From Roseobacter sp. SK209-2-6 (GTDB taxonomy: Bacteria; Pseudomonadota; Alphaproteobacteria; Rhodobacterales; Rhodobacteraceae), in the NCBI RefSeq assembly GCF_000169455.1, contig NZ_AAYC01000002.1, positions 466,191 to 530,190 of the forward strand: 64,000 bases of DNA. The letters are read 5' to 3'. The notes beneath the pieces were generated by a model. It did not search any database and was not told where the DNA came from. It was given only the letters and a program-made list of their open reading frames with translations. Position 1 is the stretch's first letter. Each line of letters starts with the position of its first letter. A program made the translations under genes and the position numbers. Shown one piece after another: positions 26,683 through 34,917 of the stretch.

Positions 26683-27393
26683 ATGGACAATGGATGGGAA
26701 GCTTCGGCCCAGGCCTGGATTTCCCTGATGGGAGAAGAGGGAGACTTCAGCCGCAAACAGGTCCTCGACAAACCGATGCTCGAACGGGTGCGGCTACGCC
26801 AGGATCAGCGTGTTCTTGATGTTGGCTGTGGAGAGGGGCGGTTTTGCCGGATGGTGGCCCCATACGCGCAAAAGGTAACCGGGGTCGATCCAACCGACAG
26901 CCTGTTGCAACGTGCTGCATCGCTTTCTGATCAGACATTCGTTAAGGCCAAAGCAGAGGCCCTGCCCTTTGAAAATGCGAGTTTTGACCTGGTTCTCAGC
27001 TACCTGAGCCTCATCGATATTGCGGATGCAAAAGCCGCCATAGAGGAAATGGCGCGCGTCCTTGCACCGGGCGGCCGCATTCTTGTCGCGAACCTGAACA
27101 GCTGGAATACCGCCTCGCAGTCCGAGGAACGCGGCTGGAGCCGAAGCGAAGGTGGCGGAACACAGATGACCGTTGATCACTACTTGCAAGAGTATTCTCA
27201 TTGGGGCGAGTGGAAGGGCATGCGGATCAGAAACTGGCACCGCCCAATGGCCTTTTACATGCATGAATTCCTGCAGGCCGGCCTATCTCTCAGCCATTTC
27301 GACGAACCATGGGCGTCAGGGGAAGGACGCGCCGAAAGCTATAACCGTGCGCCCTATCTATACCTGATGGAATGGCAAAAGGCCCGGGACTAA
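26683..27393 (+). CDS. Class I SAM-dependent methyltransferase (UbiE/Methyltransf_11 type)
   Basis: A 236-residue methyltransferase. Motif I VLDVGCGEGRF (about 42-52) binds SAM, GVDPTDSLLQ carries the acidic motif II, and FDLVLSYLSLIDI and LAPGGRILVANLN complete the Rossmann fold. The C-terminal part (about 150-236) is the variable substrate cap. ATG 26683 follows AAAGGGG at a slightly long distance. It lies alone between two terminators. The substrate is not predictable. Confidence 0.85.
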   Translation: MDNGWEASAQAWISLMGEEGDFSRKQVLDKPMLERVRLRQDQRVLDVGCGEGRFCRMVAPYAQKVTGVDPTDSLLQRAASLSDQTFVKAKAEALPFENASFDLVLSYLSLIDIADAKAAIEEMARVLAPGGRILVANLNSWNTASQSEERGWSRSEGGGTQMTVDHYLQEYSHWGEWKGMRIRNWHRPMAFYMHEFLQAGLSLSHFDEPWASGEGRAESYNRAPYLYLMEWQKARD

Positions 27394-27414
27394 CACCCGG
27401 GGCCTTTGTGTTTT
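27377..27414. terminator. Terminator overlapping the methyltransferase stop codon
   Basis: AAAAGGCCCGGG (27377-27388) pairs with CCCGGGGCCTTT (27396-27407), with the stop codon in the loop, followed by a T-rich TGTGTTTT. Because the next gene on the right converges on it from the minus strand, it may stop transcription from both sides. Confidence 0.8.
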
Positions 27415-27441
27415 GAAGATTTTCTGGACCGCCCCCTTGGT

Positions 27442-27726
27442 TCAGGTTTCGCTCTTTGGTTCCTTCAATGCCTCTTCCAGCAGTTTTTCATTGCGGGCTT
27501 CTTCGATCTTGCGGATGCGGTCCTCGCTGGAGCGATTGTCGAAGCGGTATTTCACCACATTGATGAGGCTCAGCGTCAGCAAGAGGATACCCATTCCCCA
27601 GTAGCCTTTGGTGGCAAGTGGCACCTCGGTTGAAAGCCAAAGCGAGATGCCAAGCATCAGATAGGCGACACAGACGCCAGCAATATTCAAAAGGGAAATC
27701 AATGCGTTATCACTACGGTCAGTCAT
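27442..27726 (-). CDS. Small two-helix membrane protein (YiaA/B-like)
   Basis: A 94-residue product with two membrane helices (about residues 8-30 and 40-58) and a charged cytoplasmic tail (NRSSEDRIRKIEEARNEKLL). It resembles the YiaAB two-helix proteins that often accompany PspA in alphaproteobacteria. ATG 27726 is preferred because GGAG lies 7 bases upstream. It is 75 bases downstream of pspA on the same strand and probably co-transcribed, pointing to a membrane-stress role. The family call is moderate. Confidence 0.65.
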   Translation of the reverse strand: MTDRSDNALISLLNIAGVCVAYLMLGISLWLSTEVPLATKGYWGMGILLLTLSLINVVKYRFDNRSSEDRIRKIEEARNEKLLEEALKEPKSET

Positions 27727-27801
27727 TTTAAGTCTCCGGAAAAATATGGGGCTGCGCACTTCGGCGCGGAAGTTTGAGTTGTTGGGGTTTAGGCTTGTGT
27801 T

Positions 27802-28476
27802 TTAGCTGACTTGTTTCAGGCGGCTCAGAACATCTGCGGCGGTACTGCGGCTTGGCGCACCAAAACCCGCATCCGCAAGCTCCTGCGCCGTGTTGGAATG
27901 GTTCAGGCCGCGATCGATTTCCTGCAGGATCTGACCTTTCTCAAACGGGTCATCCTGGTTTAGAACTCGCGAAATCAACCCTTCGGCCTCCTCCATCGGG
28001 CTTTGACCCAGATTCTGGTTTAGGCGGCGCTGCAAGTCCTGTTCCCGGCGGGTAGCACGAGCCATCACCGCCCCTTGCTTGAGGTCGACAATACGGCGGT
28101 TTGCGGTCTCGACCGATTGGCGCAGCTGCAGCACCCGCGCCTCCAGACGGTCTACAGTCTGACGCCGCAGGGTGAGTTCATTCTCCATCTCTGCAACCGC
28201 TGCTGCCGCAGATTGCGCCAGATCTTCGCGCTCCCCTTCCAGGGCCTCTTTGGCGCGGGACAGGAGGTCAGTGGCCCTGCCCTCCAGAATCTCGACCTGA
28301 CGGATCTCTGTGCGCTGCCGCTGAATCAGGCTGGCCAGGGTCATCTTGGCTGCGCGCAGGTTCCCCTCTGCCTCACGGATCTTTTGATCAATTAATTCAA
28401 TCGAATAGGTGTCGCGCAGCTGCTCTTCGGCGCGGGCGTTTGCCCCAGAAAAAAGTGTTTTAAGAGTTGAGAACAT
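27802..28476 (-). CDS. pspA: PspA/IM30-family membrane-stress protein
   Basis: This 224-residue, almost entirely helical coiled-coil protein has the PspA/Vipp1 layout: an amphipathic N-terminal helix (MFSTLKTLFSGANARAEE) and long Glu/Arg/Gln-rich helices (about 25-150). Such proteins assemble ESCRT-III-like rings on the inner membrane and protect it under envelope stress. ATG 28476 fits the family N-terminus better than the longer frame. Upstream are three TGAAC-N3-GTTCA palindromes shared with the adjacent TetR gene, so repression by that TetR rather than PspF/sigma54 is likely. Confidence 0.85.
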   Translation of the reverse strand: MFSTLKTLFSGANARAEEQLRDTYSIELIDQKIREAEGNLRAAKMTLASLIQRQRTEIRQVEILEGRATDLLSRAKEALEGEREDLAQSAAAAVAEMENELTLRRQTVDRLEARVLQLRQSVETANRRIVDLKQGAVMARATRREQDLQRRLNQNLGQSPMEEAEGLISRVLNQDDPFEKGQILQEIDRGLNHSNTAQELADAGFGAPSRSTAADVLSRLKQVS

Positions 28477-28493
28477 GTCTTCCTCCAAATTCC

Positions 28494-28565
28494 TGAACAT
28501 CGTTCATGAATTAGATATAGGAAGATCATGAACGATGTTCAAGTATTTTCTTGAACGCCGTTCAA
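28494..28565. promoter_or_regulatory. Three TGAAC-N3-GTTCA operators in front of pspA
   Basis: A 16-bp arm, TGAACATCGTTCATGA (28494-28509), is repeated in perfect inverted form at 28526-28541 after a 16-base spacer. A third palindrome, TTGAACGCCGTTCAA, lies at 28551-28565. Each site is TGAAC-N3-GTTCA. With the matching site in front of tetR, these define a probable TetR regulon. Confidence 0.85.
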
Positions 28566-28573
28566 ATTTTCAA

Positions 28574-29170
28574 TCAAGCCTTTGTTATTTCGATCAAAAC
28601 CTGAGAGATCATCTCTTCTATACGGCTACGCGGCACACCGGAGATGCGATTTTCAAGCCCCAGGAGGACGATTCCATGCACCGATGAGAACAAGGCGCGC
28701 ACCATCAGTTGCAGATCCGCCGGTCCTTTTTTAGGAAAAATCTCAGAGACCGGTTTGGCGATATGGGCAAAGAGCGCATCAAGCTCTTCCATATACCAGT
28801 CAGGCACGGGGCCATCCGCAGGCATATTGACATCAAAAAGCGCGCGCCAAAGTTGGGTGTTTTCAGCGGCAAAGGCCAGATAGGCATGGCTCATCAGAAC
28901 AAGCCGTTCCTGCGGGCTGGCACTTTCAGCACCCACGACCGATTTCGCCACCTGCGCGCCCAAGGCACGAAAGGTCTGACCGTTGACAGCCAGGACAATC
29001 GCATTGAGATCCTCAAAAGCATTGTAGATTGCGCCTACCGCACAGCCGGCATCCTTTGCCAGGTCGCGCGCACGCAGGGCACCTGCCCCTTCTTCGCGGA
29101 TCCGCCGCTCTGCCGCCGCGACCAGAGTTTCGCGCAGTTCCGCCCTGCGTTGTTCCGCTTTGCTTGCCAT
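28574..29170 (-). CDS. TetR-family transcriptional regulator
   Basis: A 198-residue regulator: N-terminal TetR helix-turn-helix (about 10-55, RARDLAKDAGCAVGAIYNAF) and an all-helical ligand/dimer domain with a WHG-like segment (WRALFDVNMP). ATG 29170 is chosen because the longer frame would translate through the operator at 29183-29195. The gene lies immediately upstream of pspA on the same strand, with the same palindrome in both promoters, so it probably represses itself and the pspA unit. The inducer is unknown. Confidence 0.88.
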   Translation of the reverse strand: MASKAEQRRAELRETLVAAAERRIREEGAGALRARDLAKDAGCAVGAIYNAFEDLNAIVLAVNGQTFRALGAQVAKSVVGAESASPQERLVLMSHAYLAFAAENTQLWRALFDVNMPADGPVPDWYMEELDALFAHIAKPVSEIFPKKGPADLQLMVRALFSSVHGIVLLGLENRISGVPRSRIEEMISQVLIEITKA

Positions 29171-29182
29171 ATGCCTCATCCT

Positions 29183-29195
29183 TGAACTGCGTTCA
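29183..29195. promoter_or_regulatory. Fourth TGAAC-N3-GTTCA operator, in front of tetR
   Basis: TGAACTGCGTTCA ends 12 bases before the tetR start codon (minus strand) and matches the three sites before pspA. This is the arrangement expected for autorepression. Confidence 0.75.
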
Positions 29196-29231
29196 CAGTT
29201 AAACTGATCCATCGCGCAAGAAAAGGCTATG

Positions 29232-29597
29232 TCAGATGAAACCACGCCAGCGCAGAACAACAATCAACAAAGTGGCGACCGCCAGGATCGAAAAGGCCAT
29301 GCTGCCCAGGACGGAAAGGATGCGCCCCTTTCGCCGGTCCGCCAGATCAATTTCCTTGAGATGCGCCTTTACCTCTTTTGCGGCTGAGACAAGCCCGGCC
29401 TGATCCAGCGTAAAGCGCAGCTTGGGGTGCTCGAGCAATGGCAGAGCCGTAGCAAGGCGCATCCCCTGTCGGTAAATCCGACGCGGCAGACGCCTGCGGG
29501 CCTTTTTCAATGCCTCAGTCAGTGAACCCGAGGCTTCTGCATGGGATTTCAACAGCGCCTGAACCTCTTCGATTTCGGCAAAAATGTCCTGCGCCAT
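29232..29597 (-). CDS. Hypothetical protein with C-terminal membrane anchor
   Basis: A 121-residue product that is helical and basic over residues 1-90 (for example KKARRRLPRRIYRQG), with a single membrane helix near the C-terminus (ILSVLGSMAFSILAVATLLIVVL, about 93-115, quoted in part). It looks like a tail-anchored inner-membrane protein. It lies just upstream of tetR and pspA on the same strand and could belong to the same stress unit. I do not recognise a named family. Confidence 0.55.
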   Translation of the reverse strand: MAQDIFAEIEEVQALLKSHAEASGSLTEALKKARRRLPRRIYRQGMRLATALPLLEHPKLRFTLDQAGLVSAAKEVKAHLKEIDLADRRKGRILSVLGSMAFSILAVATLLIVVLRWRGFI

Positions 29598-29736
29598 AAC
29601 TTATCCCGCGTTTCAGGGGGTGTTCGAAACACCCCAGATCTTGTCACATCTAAAGCAGAGCCCTGCCCTGCTCAATGGCGGGGCGGAAAATCGATTTGGG
29701 CTGGCGAAGCCCTGCCTGCGGGTTTATCAGTTTGGC

Positions 29737-30495
29737 ATGCTGAATTTCCTGACCCATGGCTCTGCCACCGACAAAACACCGCTGCTCATCGTTCATGGTC
29801 TTTATGGATCAGCCCGCAATTGGGGCGTCATCGCCAAGCGACTGTCCGATGAACGCCAGGTGATCGCGGTAGATATGCGCAATCATGGGCAAAGCCCCAA
29901 GACCAGCAGCCACACCTACATAGAATTAGCTGATGATCTGGCAGAGGTCATCGCTGCCCATGGTGGCAAGATGGATGTCATTGGCCACTCCATGGGGGGC
30001 AAGGCCGCAATGATGCTGGCGCTGCGTCATCCAGAGGCCATTGGTCGCCTGATCGTCGCCGATATCGCGCCCGTCAGCTATAGCCATAGCCAGATCAAGT
30101 TCATCGAGGCCATGCGGTCGGTAGATTTCTCCCACGTAGAGCGTCGCCCCGACGCAGAGGCCCAACTTGCAGAAGCCGGGGTCGAACCCGCCCTCCAGAG
30201 CTTCTTCACGCAATCCTTGGACATTCCCAACAAGGGCTGGAAACTCAACCTGGAGACACTGGCAAAGCATATGCCGGACATCATGGCCTTCCCTAAAACC
30301 GGGGCCAGCTGGGATGGACCAGTCTTATTCCTCTCTGGGGGCGAGTCTGACTATGTTTTACGCGAACACCGCGAACAGACTCAGGCTCATTTCCCCAAAG
30401 CACGGTTTGCCAAGATCCCAGGTGCGGGGCACTGGCTTCATGCGGAAAAACCACGTGAATTCGAAGCCAACGCCCGCGCTTTTTTGAATGCCTGA
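29737..30495 (+). CDS. Alpha/beta hydrolase (YbfF-type esterase)
   Basis: A 252-residue alpha/beta-hydrolase-fold protein. It has the oxyanion region LLIVHGLYGSARNW, the nucleophile elbow GHSMGGKAAM with the catalytic Ser, a late Asp in the ESDYVL region and the catalytic His in PGAGHWLHAEKP. It resembles the YbfF acyl-CoA/ester hydrolases. The start at ATG 29737 gives the normal family N-terminus (MLNFLTHG); the longer frame overlaps the divergent gene. Confidence 0.85.
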   Translation: MLNFLTHGSATDKTPLLIVHGLYGSARNWGVIAKRLSDERQVIAVDMRNHGQSPKTSSHTYIELADDLAEVIAAHGGKMDVIGHSMGGKAAMMLALRHPEAIGRLIVADIAPVSYSHSQIKFIEAMRSVDFSHVERRPDAEAQLAEAGVEPALQSFFTQSLDIPNKGWKLNLETLAKHMPDIMAFPKTGASWDGPVLFLSGGESDYVLREHREQTQAHFPKARFAKIPGAGHWLHAEKPREFEANARAFLNA

Positions 30496-30640
30496 GCGCA
30501 AACCAGAATCGACAGATCCGATTCTCATCCCCGCCGCGTTTCCTTCAGTGCCGCCCCCTCTCTTGCATGAGAATCGGATGAAGGCCGGTGAATTCTAACG
30601 GAGCCCAACCAGGGCAGAGCCACTAAGGATCTTGGCCGGA

Positions 30641-30832
30641 TCAAGAGGCCTGCCCGCGATAAAGACGCTGTGCAACCAGATAGGCCACAGGTGCGGCCAG
30701 AACAGCCCCAAATGCTGCGGCCATTAGAATGGCTTTGACGGTCACAAATCCGGCCACAAGAACCACTATAACCGCAGCGCCAGCCAGACTGCTGCCGATA
30801 AGGGAATACAAAACAGATGCAAGGCGTAGCAT
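30641..30832 (-). CDS. Small membrane protein of the kind often mis-named CTP synthetase in roseobacters
   Basis: A 63-residue protein with two hydrophobic helices (about 5-30 and 33-55) and a short basic tail. Short proteins starting MLRLAS.LYS are conserved in Rhodobacteraceae and carry a wrong automatic name, CTP synthetase. There is no CTP synthetase domain here. Function unknown, probably an inner-membrane component. Confidence 0.6.
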   Translation of the reverse strand: MLRLASVLYSLIGSSLAGAAVIVVLVAGFVTVKAILMAAAFGAVLAAPVAYLVAQRLYRGQAS

Positions 30833-30944
30833 AGAAACCTCTCATAAGATCAAAGCCATAACTCTGACTGAAACTTACCTCTCTTATCGGTTTCCAGCAT
30901 TGATCCGGATCAGATCATACCCCACAGACACTCAAAGCCTTTGG

Positions 30945-31343
30945 CTATTTTGTCATACCTCTATCCGCAGGTTCTTCGCAGCTGCCACCGGCCTGTTTCC
31001 AATCCGCAAATCCGCCAAGGTTGTAGACCTGTGCATAGCCCATGTCCTTTAGCAGTTGTCCAGCAAGAGCGGCCCGCCCACCGCTTCCACAATACAAAAC
31101 GATTACCCGATCAGACTGAAGCGTCGGATCATAGAAAGGACAGGCCGGATCCGCCCGGAATTCCAACATCCCCCGTGGAATGTGATGGGAACCGGTGGCA
31201 CGGCCATTCGCCTCTAGTTCCGGCGCGTCGCGCACATCAAGCAAGAGCGCGCCAGCCGCAACCATTTCGATTGCCCTTTCTGCAGGAATTTTTTCAACTG
31301 CCGCGTTGGCCTCCGCTATCATGCCCTGGACTGTCTTGGTCAT
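30945..31343 (-). CDS. Single-domain rhodanese
   Basis: A 132-residue sulfurtransferase-fold protein with LLLDVRDAPELEANGRATGS, then the active-site loop YCGSGGRAA holding the catalytic Cys, and the terminal YNLGGFADWKQAGG. A six-residue active loop beginning Cys-Gly is typical of active rhodaneses of the GlpE/PspE kind. Cytoplasmic, no signal peptide. The physiological sulfur donor and acceptor are unknown. Confidence 0.88.
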   Translation of the reverse strand: MTKTVQGMIAEANAAVEKIPAERAIEMVAAGALLLDVRDAPELEANGRATGSHHIPRGMLEFRADPACPFYDPTLQSDRVIVLYCGSGGRAALAGQLLKDMGYAQVYNLGGFADWKQAGGSCEEPADRGMTK

Positions 31344-31733
31344 TTCAAACTCCTGGCTCGGCTCACTTTGAGCTCTAAAGATCTAGCGCGTTTCAAGGTT
31401 TGGAATATGTAACCGCCAGGACCGGCAAAGTTCAACGCAGAACGATAAGTAAACGCTCCGCTCTTCTCTGAGCGGATCAGAAACCCCATTAAGCCCCCAT
31501 TTAAATTGACCATCCGATTTCATCAACCTCAGGAAAACGGCCCACTCCCAGGAACCTACCCTATGGTCTTTTACGCTTCGAAACCACGATCTGCAGGTGG
31601 CTTACCGTTAAAAACCGCAAAGCTTAACTAAATCCGTCGCACTTTTTTCCCGTTTTTCAGACCTTCGTATCCACTTGTTTACCATTGCCTGCCCATGAAT
31701 AGGGCTAGCATTGCGGACGCTTGAGGGTTTTCT
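31344..31733. other. 390-base gap before the MHYT-GGDEF-EAL gene
   Basis: No gene is visible. A 7-bp hairpin TCCGCTC/GAGCGGA with a TTCTCT loop lies at 31457-31476. The last part is A+T-richer with T runs and probably contains the promoter of the c-di-GMP gene, whose start has a GAGGG ribosome site. Confidence 0.5.
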
Positions 31734-33782
31734 ATGTATCGCGTTATTGGTTGTTTGACCCAAGAACATGACCTGTGGCTGGTGGGCCTTGCCGCCTTAG
31801 TCTGTGTCCTTGGTGCGAGCCTCTCTGTTACTCTGTCACAACGTTTGCTTGGCTCTAGCGGGCGCAGAAAGCAAGTACAGCTTGGCCTCGCCAGTATGAT
31901 CGGTGGCGCGACGATCTGGTCGACACATTTCATAGCGATGCTGGCCTATGACCCTGGCTATGCCCATGGTTACGAACCGCTGGCAACAGCCGGCTCCTTG
32001 GCAATTGCGATCATTGGCACCAGCCTTGCGAACTATCTTCTCGCCTACAAGCTGAATGGCAAATACGACATCCGCAGTGGCCTTGTCTTTGGCCTGACCA
32101 TTTCTGCGATGCACTATCTGGGCATGTCCGCCTATCAACTGCCCGGTGAAATCGTCTGGGAGACTCCATACCTGGTTGCCTCCATCCTTTTTGGTGCTGC
32201 TCTTGGCGCTGTCACTTATCAGCGCATTGCGCATGCAGTTTCTCGTTGGGGGCGCCTTGGCAATATCGCGATCATGGTCAGCGCGATCTGCAGCATGCAT
32301 TTCACCGCGATGGGTGCCATCAACATCAAGCTCAGCCCCTATGTTGAAGTTCCTGACAAGATCATATCAGATCCGGTTCTGGGTGGACTGCTCATGGCGA
32401 TCATGATGGTCATTCTGATCGTCGGCTTTGCTTCGGTCAGCATTGAAACCAGCCTCGAAATCGAGACCAAAAATCAGCTGGAAAAAGCCGCTCTGCACGA
32501 TCACTTGACCGGCTTACCAAATCGCATGTGCCTCACCCAAAAGATGAGTGAAGTGGCAAGTCGCCTGACCATTGATGAACGAGAGCGTGTAGCGATCCTG
32601 AATATCGATCTGGACTTGTTTAAGGAAGTAAATGACCTCTATGGCCATGCCGCTGGGGACAAGGTTCTTCAGGTCATCACAAAACGCCTTGCAGCCTCTC
32701 TGGAAGAAGATGAGTTCCTGGCCCGTTCAGGCGGCGATGAATTTGTAGCAATCAAGCGTAATTTCCGACGCATTGGGCAGGTGATGACTTTTGCCGAAAG
32801 ACTGCATTGCCTCATCTCGGAACCTGTTGATATCGGAACAGTTTCAACCACGATCGGTGCTTCAATCGGTGTCGCCACCAGTTTTGAAGACGGTCGTGAT
32901 GTTCGCGAACTTTTGCACAAATCAGAAATAGCCATGTTCCGGGCCAAAGAAGATCCAGCCACCCATGTGGCCCTCTTCAGCCTCGAGATGGACCAGCAGA
33001 GCCGCGACAAGATCCGCATGATCGGCGATCTGCGCCTGGCCTGTGCCCGCGACGAGTTTGAACTTGTCTATCAGTTGCAAAATGATCTCTCCTCGCTCGA
33101 GCCAACGGGCTTTGAGGTGCTGCTGCGTTGGAACCATCCAGTTCGCGGCGTCATATCCCCGGTTGTTTTCATCCCTCTCGCCGAAGAGACCGGTCTCATT
33201 CGTGAAATAGGCCTATGGGTGCTACGAACCGCCTGCAAGGAAGCCGCCTCCTGGTACAAACCCTACAAGATCGCCGTGAACGTTGCCCCACAACAGCTTG
33301 CCCAGGCTAGCTTTGTTGAACATGTCTCTGACATCCTGATGGAAACCGGGTTGCAGCCAGAACGCCTGGAACTGGAAATCACAGAAGCCAGCATCATCGA
33401 TGATCAAGCCCATTGTCTAAAGATCATGCGCCAACTGAAAGAGATGGGGATCCGCATTGCCATGGACGACTTTGGCACCGGCTATTCCTCGCTCTCAACG
33501 CTTCAGGTCTTTCCCTTCGACAAAATCAAAATTGACCGAAGCTTCATCAAAGATGTTCACAAGGATCACCAGCGCGCCGCCATTGTGCGTTCAACCCTGC
33601 TGCTAGGACAGGCACTGGACATTCCGGTTCTAGCCGAGGGTGTCGAGTACGCGGATGAACTGACATTCCTGCAAAGGGAAAACTGCCAATCGGTTCAGGG
33701 TTTCTTCTTTGGCAAACCCATGTCGTTAGAAAAAGCTCGCGAAATCGTCGCAAAACCAGAAAGCAGCACAAAAGCAGGCTAA
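31734..33782 (+). CDS. MHYT-GGDEF-EAL c-di-GMP enzyme (architecture of Pseudomonas MucR)
   Basis: A 682-residue inner-membrane protein. An N-terminal seven-helix MHYT sensor (1-235) has its three motifs at THFIAML (64-70), MHYLGM (126-131) and MHFTAM (188-193). A GGDEF domain follows with intact SGGDEF (332-337) and no RxxD inhibitory site. The EAL domain (about 430-675) reads EVLLRW for EAL and keeps NVAP, EITEAS, DDFGTG, KIDRSF, AEGVE and QGFFFG. Both cyclase and phosphodiesterase activities are therefore plausible. Pseudomonas aeruginosa MucR has the same order and nearly the same length (685) and feeds c-di-GMP to Alg44. A link to the alginate-like operon is inference. Confidence 0.9.
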   Translation: MYRVIGCLTQEHDLWLVGLAALVCVLGASLSVTLSQRLLGSSGRRKQVQLGLASMIGGATIWSTHFIAMLAYDPGYAHGYEPLATAGSLAIAIIGTSLANYLLAYKLNGKYDIRSGLVFGLTISAMHYLGMSAYQLPGEIVWETPYLVASILFGAALGAVTYQRIAHAVSRWGRLGNIAIMVSAICSMHFTAMGAINIKLSPYVEVPDKIISDPVLGGLLMAIMMVILIVGFASVSIETSLEIETKNQLEKAALHDHLTGLPNRMCLTQKMSEVASRLTIDERERVAILNIDLDLFKEVNDLYGHAAGDKVLQVITKRLAASLEEDEFLARSGGDEFVAIKRNFRRIGQVMTFAERLHCLISEPVDIGTVSTTIGASIGVATSFEDGRDVRELLHKSEIAMFRAKEDPATHVALFSLEMDQQSRDKIRMIGDLRLACARDEFELVYQLQNDLSSLEPTGFEVLLRWNHPVRGVISPVVFIPLAEETGLIREIGLWVLRTACKEAASWYKPYKIAVNVAPQQLAQASFVEHVSDILMETGLQPERLELEITEASIIDDQAHCLKIMRQLKEMGIRIAMDDFGTGYSSLSTLQVFPFDKIKIDRSFIKDVHKDHQRAAIVRSTLLLGQALDIPVLAEGVEYADELTFLQRENCQSVQGFFFGKPMSLEKAREIVAKPESSTKAG

Positions 33783-33959
33783 TCCAAGACCACGCCAAAT
33801 GGCCCGGGCTGCATATCCTGATTGCCTATGTCAGGATGACAACGCTTGATTGAACAAGGATTGATCTGGCAGTGATTGGATGGATGCGGCCCCCCACAAG
33901 GATGTGGACCTGTCGCAGGATTGTTCCGTTCCTTTGACCACGTATCGTGTCGCAAAGGA

Positions 33960-34380
33960 AAACACAGATGGCATCACGATCAACCGAAAAATTTCGTTCA
34001 GAATCAATGCTCTTAGCGCTGACGAGCGGATTGCCACGTTTAAAGGTGGCCGCAGATTTCGGCATTGGCTTCCCGACACTGAACCGCTGGATCCATCAGG
34101 ACAATCTCAATCCGGAGAAACCCACTGTCCAATCCAATCATGATCGTGAGATCGCCGGGTTGCTGAAAAATAACCATATGCTTCGGGCGGAGTGGGAGAT
34201 GTTAAAACGGCCACCCAGCTCTTTGCGATGAAAGCAAAGATCTGTGGCATGCTGCAAATCGAACGGATGTGCAGGATCATGGGCGTCAGTCAGAGAGGGT
34301 ATCGGGCTTATCCTGACATGTGCTGTTTCGGGGGGCACGTTGCTAAAAGGTGCCAAGGCTGCACGGACTTATGGCCCTAA
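33960..34380 (+). mobile_element. Degenerate IS3-family remnant (orfA and start of orfB)
   Basis: The plus strand shows an OrfA-like HTH (FRSESMLLALTSGLPRLKVA, GIGFPTLNRWI). A frameshifted stretch follows that resembles the start of an OrfB (IERMCRIMGVSQRGYRAY). Stops and shifts break both frames and the catalytic part is missing. It is a different IS3 branch from the 1217-bp copies. Confidence 0.65.
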
Positions 34381-34883
34381 AGCAGTATGGGGCATCTAAG
34401 TGTTTCGAAATTAGCCCCTGCCTTCGCCTTATAGCAGCGCGACACCTTGTTGCAAAAGAAGCCAGTGGTACCAAAACAACAAAATGACACCTTGTTCTGC
34501 GTCCGGATTGCCTACGAAGTTATGGTCTCAATTTAGGCCAATTCGAGACACAGCAACGACCGTTTCGATATTACGCAATTCATCGATACTGCGATTACGC
34601 AGCGGCTACGAATAGATGCTGCGTCGGGACCTACTGAAGGTTCTTTGTCTTTTTTGAACGCGTGGCGGCACTCCCTTCAGCTTTGCGCCTACGACTGTGT
34701 CCAGCCCGAAGCTGTCGTTCGTTGAGTTAGCGGCGAATAGCCAGTTTGAGCCCATGTTGACTAGTGCTGCGCACTGAACGAATGTCTGCTGACCCAAGGC
34801 AGTATAGGAAAGTCTGAATGGTTGTGTGGAGACCAGAGCGGCGCAACAGGAAAATTGGAACTAAAAGCTCTGGCTATTCAAAG
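34381..34883. other. 503-base non-coding stretch before IS copy 3
   Basis: No frame looks coding. A 40-base segment (34751-34790) matches 19244-19283 at 31 of 40 positions, suggesting a dispersed degenerate repeat. The rest is probably mobile-element debris. Confidence 0.45.
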
Positions 34884-34917
34884 TGATCAGCCCCATCGAA
34901 GTGGTCCAGTGTGAGTG

